Assembly (NCBI GenBank): GCA_024704765.1 | Contig: JAKMXF010000033.1 | Location: 1-64,000, forward strand | DNA length: 64,000 nt | Reading direction: 5' to 3' | Origin: Oopsacas minuta | Lineage: Eukaryota > Porifera > Hexactinellida > Lyssacinosida > Leucopsacidae | Notes under the pieces: model-generated | The model's database searches: none | Seen by the model: the letters and a program-made list of their open reading frames with translations, nothing else | What the model was told of the DNA's origin: nothing | Position numbers and translations under genes: made by a program | Shown here: in pieces, positions 37,284 through 55,650 of the stretch | Layout of the letters: the number at the start of each line of letters is the position of its first letter | Numbering within the stretch: the first letter of the stretch is position 1

Positions 37284-38849
37284 CTAGTAAGCATGTTTAG
37301 CTACATGGAGACTCTCTCCTGCTCCTACCATCTGATCCTCCTCTTTATTATATTTACCAGTACTAGCTAGTCCATTCATCTTAGCACGGATAGAGAACAC
37401 TTCTTGGGCTTGGGATACGTTCTCCGCCTTCCCGTTCCAGGCAGCTATAGCGCTAGCTTGTAGAGCTCTACCGTAGGAGAAAGAGAGCTTCCATGGCTTC
37501 CTCCCGGGAGCTTTGTTGATCAGGTCCAGATGATTAGTAGAGTCCAATTCAGATTGCCCTCCAGAGAGGAACACAATACCTATAATTAAGAATTAATTAT
37601 ACATATATGTAACACCTATAATAGCACCAACCTGGTACAGCAGCTGGTACAGATCTAGACAGACACCTCACGGTAGCCTCTGCTACATCCTGGGGTGAGT
37701 ACTTCTTCTTACAATCAGCTCCAGGGAGTATCATATTAACCTTAAGCAGACTACCCTCTAGATATACGTGATGATCTCTCAGAGCTTTGTAGAGTGCTAC
37801 TAGCACGTCTGTAGTCACCTGATAGGTGTAATGGAATACATGATCATATATAAACACCTGATCCCAGAGACACACAAGGATCTCACCTGTTCACAGGTCT
37901 CCAGGTCGTGATCCCCATCGGTCATAACTTCAGGTTCCACTATAGGTACTATTCCATTAGCTTGACATATACTAGCATATCTATAACATAATTAAACAGC
38001 TGATTATACGAAGGTGTTATAATATCAATGTTAATGTATACCTAGCTAACACATTAGCATTATCCTGTATGGCAATACTGCTAGGTGTTAAAGGGCCAAT
38101 ATAAAGAGTGTTCCTCCATTTAGAGAACCTACACCCGTCCTTATAGTACTGAGCACATCTATTGTCTAGATCATCTAATCCTTGCGTAGTAGTCTCACTG
38201 TTAGTACAGGACAGCTTCACTACACCCTTATCCGTCTTTATACCTAATTAATATATTAATTAAGAGACTATTGGTCCAGTAGGGGTCTAATAAGTGACCC
38301 ATCATATAACCAAGATAGAGGGTTGGTCAATAAGTCTCTCCTTAGATACAAAGAGTGATAAAGAAATTCTAACCCAGCAGCAGTAAGTCCTCTAATCAAA
38401 TTCAATTTAGTTATATTTTTAGAATCCAGTGGATGTAGGTGTTAGCTATAAGAATATGATATAACTACACCCACCAGGAATAATATTCCTCTTCTTGAGT
38501 ATATCTACAAATAGCACGCCTTCCTTGGTCTTCTGGTACACGGTCTCATGGAATAGGATAACAGCCGATATACTGTCGGTTACTTCCTGAGGAGCTGTGA
38601 ATAGTAACTCCCTATATGCCCTCCTATTCTCCTCAGTATTTTCTATACCTATTGGAGAATATACAGCCATTAGATTAGCTATTAGGGGAATTGAGGGGTC
38701 AGATACTAACCGACTTTAGAGAACCTCTTCTCGATGGTACCCGAAGACTCATCAGCTGCTAATAGACCGTGTCCATCTCTAACAATAGCATTAGCTGTCT
38801 CAGTCAGCTGTTTCTGTAGACCAGCTGATAATTCCAGATACTTAGCCAT
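37284..38849 (-). CDS. Class I fructose-bisphosphate aldolase
   Basis: Glycolytic and gluconeogenic enzyme that cleaves fructose-1,6-bisphosphate via a Schiff-base lysine. Start ATG at 38847-38849 ([20 protein letters not shown]). [74 protein letters not shown] and [20 protein letters not shown] follow. The Lys in LLKVNM is the Schiff-base lysine; most family members have KPNM, so the Pro-to-Val change beside it is unusual. [40 protein letters not shown] and the C-terminal Tyr (VAKHAY) complete it. About six exons. All key blocks are present. Confidence 0.95.
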
Positions 38850-39224
38850 TAATCAATCTGCTATTAGAATACTAGTTATAACTTTGGTATCTGGGGAAGG
38901 CTAATCGCAGTGTAACCTCAGATGGGATACAAGTCACGCAGAAAATTGTTACCCGTATGTACGGTTGATTTGTATGGGATTAAGAATTTGCTGTATATAT
39001 TCTAACACAATTTCTAAGGACCCCTTTGAGGTATGACAACAGGTCATGAAGAATGATTCTATCACCTCTGCTGACAGAGCATCTTAACAACGAATATAGC
39101 AGCCCCTCCCCCCCTGGTAAGTAGTAATGAATTGTTAATTAATAATGCATAATGATCGAATAAGTAATTCAGTAAGAGACGTGATAAATAAAATGTTAGT
39201 CTAAGATAGGAACAGAGAGGGGGT
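38850..39224. promoter_or_regulatory. Upstream region of aldolase gene
   Basis: A 375-bp gap between the aldolase start and the tubulin stop. It must hold the aldolase promoter and tubulin 3' UTR. Nothing recognisable beyond a CCCCTCCCCCCC tract near 39102. Confidence 0.4.
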
Positions 39225-40586
<1,362 letters not shown>

Positions 40587-40999
40587 TTATGAGTGATGAG
40601 GTTGCTGGGTAGAAGAGAAGTGAAGAAATAATGAATTTCAAAATTATTCTACTTAAAAGCATAAATATTCTATAAATTATGGTTCTATACAAATAGATAG
40701 GAATTCGAGTAATTCAATTAGCTATAATTAGATTATTCATAACATAGTGAGTGTAGTAAACAAGTAATCACACTCTTTACGTAAACAATACTCAAGTAGA
40801 ACAATAAACACAATAATATATTTAGACTAGTCACTATTAATAATATCAAAGGATAACTTAATTAATGAATTACGTCACATGTGAATGTTGTTATAACACC
40901 ATATATGGAAATAGTAATTATAAGGTCCCGTGTGATTATATTTGTTCACTTGTTTGTTTGTTTGTTTGTTAAAAGATGTAGAATATGTGAATACCAATA

Positions 41000-41329
41000 C
41001 AGTAGATGCCAGATATAAGACTACCGGTTATAAGAAGTCGCCGGTTTTAAGAACATGCCGGTTATAAGAACATACCGGTTGTAAGAAGTCGCCGGTTTTA
41101 AGAACATGCCGGTTATAAGAACATACCGGTTATAAGAACATGCCGGTTATAAGAACATACCGGTTGTAAGAAGTCGCCGGTTTTAAGAACATGCCGGTTA
41201 TAAGAACATGCCGGTTATAAGAAGATATTACAAGAAAACGGTTGCCATACACCCCAATATAATTAATGTTGGTTATAAGAGCACTCTTAGCCTAGTAGTC
41301 TAATTAGTTCTTATAACCGGCATCCGCTG
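41000..41329. mobile_element. Pogo/Tc-like MITE with internal minisatellite
   Basis: The left end CAGTAGATGCCAGATATAAG and the right end CTTATAACCGGCATCCGCTG are imperfect terminal inverted repeats. TA dinucleotides (40998-40999 and 41330-41331) flank the element, which fits TA target duplication. At 330 bp without coding capacity it is non-autonomous. The interior is dominated by 17-bp units related to the inner part of its own ends. Confidence 0.75.
41023..41227. repeat. 17-bp minisatellite, about 12 units
   Basis: About twelve tandem units of CCGGTTATAAGAACATG, with variants CCGGTTTTAAGAACATG and CCGGTTGTAAGAAGTCG. The variants recur in the same order, giving a higher-order period. Unit text matches the inner end of the terminal repeat of the surrounding MITE. 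Confidence 0.9.
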
Positions 41330-41442
41330 TACCTCGTTCTGAGGTATCGTGTGTCGAATTGTTATCCAAATTTGTTGTCAAGACTTAGATAATAAACATT
41401 ATATGATATATGTCATAGATGGTATAGGAGCGTATCCTTTAG

Positions 41443-41610
41443 GGGGGAGAGGTATAAGACCCTCCCTCGATTAGCTTCAGCAATGTGTCTTGGATGTTGC
41501 ACAGATGTTTTCTATCTCCTAGTTGTAGTTCTGGGTGCTTGAAGCGATAGAAGGAGTGTTGAATGGGGAATTTCTTAAAACAGCCAAAATATCGTCCGTA
41601 AGTGGAGTAT
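41443..41610 (-). pseudogene. Open fragment with faint heat-shock-factor DNA-binding-domain resemblance
   Basis: The minus-strand frame opens just after an in-frame stop and reads YGRYFGCFKKFPIQHSFYRF, then KHPELQLGDRKHLCNIQDTL, and stops after SYTSPP. The spacing F-x-HP-x4-G-x4-L-x-NI resembles the end of the HSF DNA-binding domain (FxHPxFxRGxxxLLxNI). No preceding domain half, start codon or partner exon is visible. It may be a relic, a lone exon or chance. Confidence 0.2.
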
Positions 41611-42147
41611 TATTGCATTTAATAACTATTCGAAGTGTGTAATTATGAATTTGACCTGACTACATCTGTATACCGAATTCTCCACAAACCTGTATGCATG
41701 CGATCATACATACTCGTCTCGAAGACCGGATTGGAAGGGACATACCCTCATCAACCCTACCATAACCTTACACCTCTCTCTATAACTTACAGAATGTTTG
41801 ACACCTCTTTATACGTGATTACTTAGCTCATTATCAGCGATTACATAATTCCTTATAAGGTGTTAATTACCTAACACAAATTTCCTGTAATATTTAACAT
41901 ATTTTGTCTACTTAGCAATGGGACTAGGGTACCTATCACCCTTGCTCCTCACCCTCTCCTTGGTACTGTTATGTACGTACAGACACCATATAAGGTCGCT
42001 ATTTCCTGCAATGAACTCTCCTAACACTTCATAATTCTAGAAAATTCCATAACTACACAAAGAATGAATTCAGGCGGGATTACGCTAGCCTTAAGTATGC
42101 GCAAACGAAAACTATTTATAGCAGACCGCAGGGCCGGGGGATTCTAA

Positions 42148-43539
<1,392 letters not shown>

Positions 43540-43824
43540 ATCCCCTGGCTAACTTAATTATAAACACTAGTGTTTTATTTATCACTTACTGCTACCCCTA
43601 TCATTTCATTTACCGAAATTATTCACACTTGTTCACACCTTACTTTATGACACAATTAATGGGTAACCTCGAATCTGTTAAGTCAAGTTGATTAATCACA
43701 AAAGTAGCACCTCGATGGTGGTTCATAAATGATATATATGCTAAATGATAAATACTAAAGTTGTTGAGATACTTTCCACTAATTCTATCGCCTAATAAGT
43801 AAATAACAATAACTAATAATCAGA
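43540..43824. other. Gap between convergent tubulin copy 2 and catalase
   Basis: 3' UTR sequence of both genes. AT-rich, with no frame or repeat of note. Confidence 0.4.
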
Positions 43825-46334
<2,510 letters not shown>

Positions 46335-46504
46335 TATGCTAATTGTATGAGATAATATGATAGGTCAGAGGCGTTATAACACTGAGGTAGGTATTGTAGG
46401 ATTAATTATTGGTTTAGCTTATATTGTAAGAAGTGGATAATAGTACTTATAATGACTTCAGAGATAATACGTGTATGTGTGTGTATGCGTAATTAATGAA
46501 GTAG

Positions 46505-49427
46505 TTAAGTAGCAGATTCAATGGATGAATCCTTATCATCTAGCAGCTGCTGATACAGCTGTACGAGCTCTAGAGCTGAGTCCAGCTGTCCTTGGAGAGA
46601 AGAGTTCTTATCCTTCAATTCAGAGTTCTCTAAGAATAGCTAGATGGATAGAAAATGTGATAACTATGTTATGAGACTGATAACACAGATGTTCTTAGAG
46701 GAGAGGACTGTGACATTTGCCCCCTAGGGAACAAGGAAAGCACTGGATAGTTTACGCGGGAATTAGAGCTTCTACTCAAATATTTAACACATGTAATACT
46801 AACTTCTTCATTCTTAGCAAGAGTTTCTTTCAGAGCTTTTCTCCTCTCCTCTGCTAGAATCCTAAAATAGTTCTCACCAGGTTCTAAATACAAACAATAA
46901 TAAATATTGTCCTGTCAAATACACAGACTATACATAGCACAAGGCAGACCCTCTAAATGTCTAATTAGAGAGACGAATCTCCGATGGATTTATAACTCAG
47001 TAACTATCTTACATGCATATTATAGAGTTAACTAATATTGTAATATGAAACTTAGGTGTTAGGAGGATAATTAGTCTAACAAAGAGTACAGATAACTACA
47101 CCCTGTATACTCTACATCCGGCATAGGTGTTAACTGAATTAACAGGGTATAATTGAATAAATGAGCTATACAACAATAACAACAATAATACTAATAAAAG
47201 TATTGAATACATAAACCAATGAAACAAGTAATAGAATAACCAAAAAACACAAATGCACTCCCATGCTTCTCAACTAGCATCGGAGGTATCAGTTGATTGA
47301 AATAAGCAGCTGAGTAACACACAAAAGTGATTATGCCAGCTGATATCCTGTTGTAATGAGGACTGAGTATCTCTCCGTATAACCACCAGCATAATGATCC
47401 CCACCCTAACGCCATTGAGAACTCAAATATAGCATTTAGGGGGAGGGGAGCATATAGGAGGGTTGTGCATAGGGCGGAATGTGGACCTGTATGGGAGCAC
47501 TTTATGACCGTTACAGAGAGATGGAAACATATACCTAACAGAAGGTTACACACCACTTGTATAAATGTAGTCACCATAAGTAATAGCTTCCATCTAACCT
47601 TGTCAATAATAAACAAGAATACAATACTTCCGAGAAGTAGAGAGAGCGCAGAGAATAGAGCTAGCACTTTAGGATTCATACTAACACCTGATTCTATTGT
47701 GTGTACATAGAAAGCAGACAGGAATATATATCCAGAGCTAACTTTAAATATCTGTACGGTACAACAGATCAATAACGGTCTAATAACAGGCCATACGAGA
47801 TAGCTAGCGACCTCCTTCCTCAGGTTAAAGTCTCCTGTACGGACTGACTGAGATATGTCTAGAGATACGCAATCCTTGCTAGAGTGGAAGTAGTCTATAG
47901 CTTGCTGAGACTTGTCTAATCTCCCCTTTAAACGGAGCCATCTGGGACTCTCTGGGAGTATCAATATGTTTGCTACCATGAATGCTGTCATAAACATGTA
48001 AAGGAGTGCTAGATACCTATATCCTATCCAGATACCTAACAGATAGCTGAAGGAGAGTCCCAGACCAATACCTATGTTAAAGAAAGAACCGTAATACTTC
48101 CTGAGATGTAGAGGAGTTATTTCTGCATTATAGATAGGTGACAATGATAGTCCCATTCCACAGTATAACCCTAGCAACGCACGGCCAATTATCATAGAAG
48201 AGGAGTCGTGAGCTAATACCAATAGCATACCGCCTGACATACCGAATACGGAGAAGAATATGAGGACAGATTTTATCCCCAACCATTCACCCAGAGGACC
48301 AGCTATTAGCGAACCTGTAAACGCACCAAGATACGTAGTAGACGCGAACACAGGGTAAATTCCAATCGTCATCAGTCCGTTGTTAAGGAGAGTATCTTCA
48401 ATTGGAGAGGAATACGAATCGATGTAGAGTGTAACCAGAAAGCTCGCGGCTGTAATGATACAAGCATGGAGAACACGGACTTTCTTAATGAAGACTAGCA
48501 TATTTAAAAATAGACATTTAGTATTTCATATATGTATACCAATGTGTAAATAACCACGTGTTTTCAGCTATTGTTTATAAGACATGGGAGCTTAATTCGA
48601 GTAAATTGTTGTTTCCATATTGTCGCTATTGTTAATGAGATATCTTATGGTATAAATCAGACATGAGGATATATCCTTTCTTGCTAGAGCAGTTGCTGTG
48701 TTAAGAGGCTTCTAAATTGTCCTAGGAGACATCAGGTTGCTCTCAAACTCAATTTTACCATTTATACATTGTATAATAATACATACAGTTAACTCCTGTT
48801 ATATCTAACACGGAAATATAGAAATACCCGCTTATATCAAAGTAATTATTACCGTCCCTTGAGCTTGGATATAACAGGAGTTGTCACTCAGAAACTAACC
48901 TTCCTGAGTAAGAAAAGCAATGACATCATCACTAGAAGAGGTTGGGTTGTCAGCTGATATCTTATCTTTAAGAGTGTTACCTGATTGGTTAGATTTAATC
49001 CTGTCATCACTACTCTTAACTGGAGTTACAGGAGAGCTATTTTTCGAATTGTTTCTATTTTTAGAATCAGGCCTTAAGCTAAGTCCTTGAGAACCAGCTG
49101 ATCCAATATTAGGAGACACATTCTAGTAGAAATAATATAATTACTGGTATAGTACCACATGGAACTGTAACTATCTGTATATATAATTAGCCGTATATCT
49201 ACCTTCCTCACCTCCTTATCATTGAGAGGGTCGAGAGACCGGTTAGACTTGTCAGTAACCTCCAGGACAAATTCCAGGTTCTCTTCATCTCCCTTACGAA
49301 CAGTCAGAACCTTCCCTTTACCTCCAGGACTCTGTCCTCCTTCCTTACTGCCCTTACTAGTAAGATAAGATTTGATATTACTCTCTCTTACATTCAGCTG
49401 TCTCCTACGTCTTGCTAAGCTAGACAT
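46505..49427 (-). CDS. Geminin-like coiled-coil protein (hosts nested SLC2 gene)
   Basis: Geminin inhibits the replication licensing factor Cdt1; relatives GEMC1 and MCIDAS drive multiciliated cell fate. Start ATG at 49425-49427 (MSSLARRRRQLNVRESNIKS). Two N-terminal exons are Ser/Lys/Asn-rich and disordered, ending IAFLTQE at 48900. The next exon starts at 46883 and completes the Glu codon: ENYFRILAEERRKALKETLA, then KNEE. This matches the geminin word YWKxLAEERRKALxEALxENE. The last exon (LFLENSELKDKNSSLQGQLD, then LELVQLYQQLL) continues the coiled coil and ends at 46505. The 2,016-nt intron (46884-48899) contains a complete transporter gene. Geminin itself rather than GEMC1/MCIDAS is likely but not certain. 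Confidence 0.78.
47191..48501 (-). CDS. SLC2/GLUT-type sugar transporter, intronless, nested in geminin-like intron
   Basis: A 436-residue major facilitator protein with 12 predicted membrane helices. Signatures: YLGAFTGSLIAGPLGEWLGI after TM2, GRALLGLYCGMGLSLSPIYN and AEITPLHLRKYYGSFFNIGI (PLHLR, then G), and LPESPRWLRLKGR, the PESPRW motif of sugar porters. The second half has LALFSALSLLLGSIVFLFII followed by DKVRWK, and MALGWGSLCWWLYGEILSPH, close to the G-W-G-x-x-x-W-L-x-x-E-I word of class III GLUTs (GLUT6/8). The second-half QLS/QQ sugar-binding region is not typical (IFKVSSGYIFLSAFYVHTIE), so the substrate is uncertain. It is a single exon, and its host gene is transcribed in the same direction. 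Confidence 0.88.
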   Translation of the reverse strand: MLVFIKKVRVLHACIITAASFLVTLYIDSYSSPIEDTLLNNGLMTIGIYPVFASTTYLGAFTGSLIAGPLGEWLGIKSVLIFFSVFGMSGGMLLVLAHDSSSMIIGRALLGLYCGMGLSLSPIYNAEITPLHLRKYYGSFFNIGIGLGLSFSYLLGIWIGYRYLALLYMFMTAFMVANILILPESPRWLRLKGRLDKSQQAIDYFHSSKDCVSLDISQSVRTGDFNLRKEVASYLVWPVIRPLLICCTVQIFKVSSGYIFLSAFYVHTIESGVSMNPKVLALFSALSLLLGSIVFLFIIDKVRWKLLLMVTTFIQVVCNLLLGICFHLSVTVIKCSHTGPHSALCTTLLYAPLPLNAIFEFSMALGWGSLCWWLYGEILSPHYNRISAGIITFVCYSAAYFNQLIPPMLVEKHGSAFVFFGYSITCFIGLCIQYFY

Positions 49428-49692
49428 TACCTAAACACTATAATTAAAATAGTCAGAGGATATACACCTCCTACACCCCATGGTACCTGTGTTTATGGTT
49501 ATAAGGACCTGACCGATACACTCTACCCCGTATGACGTCTGCGAAACATAATAAACTGAATTATCTATCTAATTATAGAACATAAATAAAATAGCAATCA
49601 AAATAGATACAACTAACTAACAAACAAATGGTTTATGCATAAAAATATTAAAATCAAGATATAGGAATACAACATAGTTACGGTTGGTTACG

Positions 49693-51814
<2,122 letters not shown>

Positions 51815-52469
51815 AGATGAGCGCGGAAAATGTGCAGAATTAGTTTGATATAAGATAAAATGCAAATTTCTAATTAAAATACTAAAATAGACATAACTTC
51901 TACTCTAATATTATTTTACACCCTAGGGTGCGAATTAGTCCCATACTGATCCTCCTTATGGTACAAGTAGGGGCACAAAATTCTACAAATATAAAAATTG
52001 AATAAACAGTTAAAACAGGTTAATAACGTATTTAAGCCTAACCTACAATCATTATATTCCTTTGAGGAGTATTAGATATCAAATTCCATAAGAAAATATG
52101 CAAAATATTAGCACAGACAATACTCAATAGTTACGTAATATAAGAGATTATGTATATACACATATGGAGATTGTGTCGCACTATAAGATACATAATGTAG
52201 TCAGTAATGGAGTATAAAGATTAATTGGCTAAGGAATGCATTCAGGGTTTAATAGTTAATATAAGAAAATTTCATCATCCATGGTCCATTACTCTTTCTC
52301 AATTGTATAATCAAACGTATAATGTGTTCAGGACCTAACACCTCCACTGTCCAAGCGACTAGGACAGTTTATGGGTATTCACACCTTGGGGGCAATCATC
52401 TTAATATAGAAATATAAACTTTGCTTATGTAAATGATAACTAACATAACAAACAGTAAAAGATACGTAC
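51815..52469. promoter_or_regulatory. Upstream region of Src-like kinase gene
   Basis: This 655-bp AT-rich gap lies between the kinase start and the PARN stop. It should hold the kinase promoter. Its only visible features are recurring words such as ACACCTCCACTG near 52340 and CACACCTTGGGG near 52380. Confidence 0.4.
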
Positions 52470-54314
52470 TCAAGGATCCCAATCATCAACATTAGGAAAT
52501 ACAGTCTGTGTGTCTGTATTAACAGACTTATTACCGTTACTTGATTCTACAGAGTACTTAGAGTGAAACTTAGGTGTTTGTTGTTGTTTATTAACAGAAT
52601 TCTTGTTACGCTTCGTGTTAGGCTCAGGTTCATAGTAACCAATCTTCCGTTTAGCGTTATAATATTCCTCATATGACATGATATGATATTTGGTATGTAC
52701 ACAGGATGTTCTGAAGTTGAGGAGATCAACTTTCCTCAAAGATTTTTGTAACATTACAAACACGGAGTTATTATGATACCAGAAATTATTCACACGGGTG
52801 AAGGGGGACAGGAGATCAGTTATCTCCTCCTTAGATATTTTGTCACGTGGTGATTTTGTTGAAAAATGGAGGACATTGTCTCTTTGGGGTCTTATATCTC
52901 GCTTGGTTGGGCTAAAATGGAATACACCTTGCATACCCAAGAATATCTCATTCACAAATTTATCGATTTTCACACCTAGCAACAACATAGATCCAAAGAT
53001 ATGTCCTGTCATCATAGCATCATAACCAGCTTCATGTTTATACTCTATACCACCGGGGGTATAGCGGTCAAATTGTGGAGGGAAAGTTATGTTTAAAGGA
53101 AACTTAGCACTGAATAACTCATAAACTGTAGCGAGAGATGATTGGTCAATATGGTCTCTAAATGGGTCGATACAGGCCAAGTATTTAGTGTCAAATATTT
53201 TAGGGAAAAAACTGTGTACCATGGATTTAAAATCGTCCCATTTCTCAGGCAGGGGGCCGTAGAATTGGTTCATTATGTGGAACAAGTCCAGGAATCCGTT
53301 ATGGAAAACTGTACGCTTATTCGACTGAGAGACTAGCTGTAATATTTGGTTAAATGACGTCATTATGACTAGATTATCAAAATTTGATTCAGTCTCATTT
53401 GTATCAGCTGTCAACTCGAGATCTGGTTGGTCAGCTGAGAGAATAGGCTCTTCTGTAGACAGGACTCGTTCCTATAAATACTGGATAATTATTCGTTTAT
53501 TATTAATAAATAAGAAACTGGACTTATGTAACCATGGTAACGTAATTAGTACCTTTGTATGTTCGTGTTCTCCTATTTGTGAGTATATACATCTGTTAAT
53601 TAATTCTAACTCTCTGGAGAGAGCAGGAGTAGGAGTAGGAGATAAGAGAGGTTTTGTCTGTCTAATTAAACTTTTGAGATTCATCATTGAAATGTAAGGA
53701 ATACCAGAATAGATAACTTTATTAAAGTCAAATCTAAAATAGTAAGGAATATCTAAACCGGTACTTGGAGGGACTCTCACGGGATGGCAGATATTTGAAC
53801 GGTAACATATTGAGCCTATACAATTTGAGGATCACGATCGACACATTATGTCCTTAAGTTATGACCCCTGTATATCTATCAACATACTTGTTATCGGCTA
53901 AGAATGTGAGTGTATTAGAATCACATAGAAAAGCAGTATTGAAGTCTTTGCTCTGTTCATGACTGTATGGGAATATATTGAAGTTGAAAGGATAGCATTT
54001 ATACTCTCCAGGCGTCAACAACTCGAAGCAGCATATCCCTACCTAGACAACAAATAAACAAGTAAACATCACTAATTATTGAAACAATTATTAACACCTC
54101 CCCTCTACCCTTTAACCCTTGCCTGTAGCAAAACATACTGTTTGAGATTCTTACGTAATATTTCGTATCTATCTCCGAACTCATCCAAAGGGTTCAGTTT
54201 AAGTTTATTGTAAAGACCAGAGAATTCTGCGTCAATTGCAATGAAATCTGATTGGTTGAGAGCTGATTTAAACAGCTGGAAATTCTCTTTGAAATTTAGT
54301 TTAGTCAAATCCAT
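52470..54314 (-). CDS. PARN: Poly(A)-specific ribonuclease PARN
   Basis: PARN is a DEDD-type 3' exonuclease that deadenylates mRNA and trims small RNAs. Start ATG at 54312-54314 (MDLTKLNFKENFQLFKSALN). FIAIDAEFSGLYNKLKLNPL follows, where DAE contains the first two catalytic acidic residues. LGDRY-type (DEFGDRYEILRKNLKQYVLL) follows, then GICCFE and FNFNIFPYS. The second exonuclease half has VFHNGFLDLFHIMNQFYGPL, containing the third catalytic Asp, and EYKHEAGYDAMMTGHIFGSM, with the DEDDh-type His and Asp. The C-terminus is Asn/Ser-rich and ends VFPNVDDWDP. It has four or five exons, with a large last exon of 945 bp. Nuclear and cytoplasmic in other animals. Confidence 0.93.
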
Positions 54315-54495
54315 GCTAACATACTGGAAGGTGTGAAAATGTGAATATCAAGAAATTAAGGCTACAGATCCAACTTAATGGCATTTAACCATACAACAAT
54401 AATATTTGTGTATAGTATATAAAATATGTTCATAAAAAATAGTAAACATCACCAATAAACAAACAAGTAAACATATAAATATAGCTAACACTTCC

Positions 54496-55650
54496 TTATT
54501 TATTCCCAATAAGAGGTTGATACATATGATTATAATGTACACCAGCATGTCTGTTATATGCTCTCCTCCTCTGAAGTAGTCTCCTGACAGCTTTATATAA
54601 TATTGACGCATGGAGGAGGAACATGAAGAATACAGCGAAACATACGAGTGTACTATAGAATATATTATTTAGAGTGAGCACCAGGTCCATTATTTCAGGG
54701 TGCTGGGTATACACATGACTTAACCATGGATAATCTGAGTTGAATAATATGAAATTCAAAGAGCAAGATCTAGTAAACAGAAATCTTATTACCTCCAAAA
54801 TAAATATGAACAAAATCGCAGATAGCCAAAACACCATAGCAAGAACATACAGTATAGCTCCCCATCTGTAATCCTTGCTCATTTGTTGTAATCTCTCATG
54901 TACATATCCTTCTTGTTCAAACCAAGCATCTAATCTCCTCCTCTGTAGCATGACGTATAATTTAGAACTGTATTTATGGAATAAGAATAAATGAATAGGA
55001 AACACGGAAATACACAGAACAAAGGCAAATACCAAAAATGCTCTCCAGTAGATGACGCTAAGCCAGAGGGTAACTAATTGTGTCAGCAACAACACAAACA
55101 TAAACAATTCCCGTTTAGTTAGCTTTATAACACGTTTATCAGCATAAGCATTAGACAGATAGGAAGTAAGGATATGGACCAGGGATGTGTAGGTTAGAAA
55201 TGACGACATTACTGCTGCTATAAAACACCTAATGAACATGTGATGGAATATTGCACTGAAGATTTGGTTATTACCATCGAGAGTACAGTTACCAACCAAT
55301 AGCTTATATGGCTTAAGAAGGTAAAGGCTAACTTCGATAGGTACAATGGCCAAAGTTTGTAATATCTCACAAGCACAAATAGCAGCTATGAATAAGGATT
55401 TGATGTAGTCTACTCTAGCATTTGTTAATTCCTGTTTACACCTTTCATCTGTTTGTTTCTTCAAGTAATGAATCTTCTTACTCAGGCTTCTCAAACGGGA
55501 CAGGAAGTATAGCAACCATATAGCCGCTAGGAATGTTATACCAATCAAGAATATTGAAGAAGACGTTTGAATGAACAAGACTAATCTACCATGATAACCA
55601 GCTATAAAGTAAGACACGTTCTGGAATAAACCCATTAGAATGAAGCACAA
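54496..55650 (-). CDS. Seven-transmembrane protein, family unknown, paralogue A
   Basis: A 384-residue intronless frame with about seven hydrophobic segments, near residues 27-50, 84-108, 135-165, 184-200, 202-225, 266-292 and 330-360. Charged loops lie between them (SRLRSLSKKIHYLKKQTDER; LQRRRLDAWFEQEGYVHERL). The C-terminal tail is basic, ending RRLLQRRRAYNRHAGVHYNH plus MYQPLIGNK. A possible N-glycosylation site (NCT) lies in a predicted extracellular loop. It is not obviously rhodopsin-like: I see no DRY or NPxxY. Three DNA blocks (54465-54639, 55055-55185, 55357-55545) are almost identical to paralogue B, while the rest is strongly diverged. The topology suggests a receptor; this is an inference. 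Confidence 0.75.
   Translation of the reverse strand: MCFILMGLFQNVSYFIAGYHGRLVLFIQTSSSIFLIGITFLAAIWLLYFLSRLRSLSKKIHYLKKQTDERCKQELTNARVDYIKSLFIAAICACEILQTLAIVPIEVSLYLLKPYKLLVGNCTLDGNNQIFSAIFHHMFIRCFIAAVMSSFLTYTSLVHILTSYLSNAYADKRVIKLTKRELFMFVLLLTQLVTLWLSVIYWRAFLVFAFVLCISVFPIHLFLFHKYSSKLYVMLQRRRLDAWFEQEGYVHERLQQMSKDYRWGAILYVLAMVFWLSAILFIFILEVIRFLFTRSCSLNFILFNSDYPWLSHVYTQHPEIMDLVLTLNNIFYSTLVCFAVFFMFLLHASILYKAVRRLLQRRRAYNRHAGVHYNHMYQPLIGNK

Noticed and set aside
41635-41826. Plus-strand 63-codon frame in the tubulin spacer
   Set aside because: No recognisable domain, biased composition or splice support; expected by chance in this much sequence.
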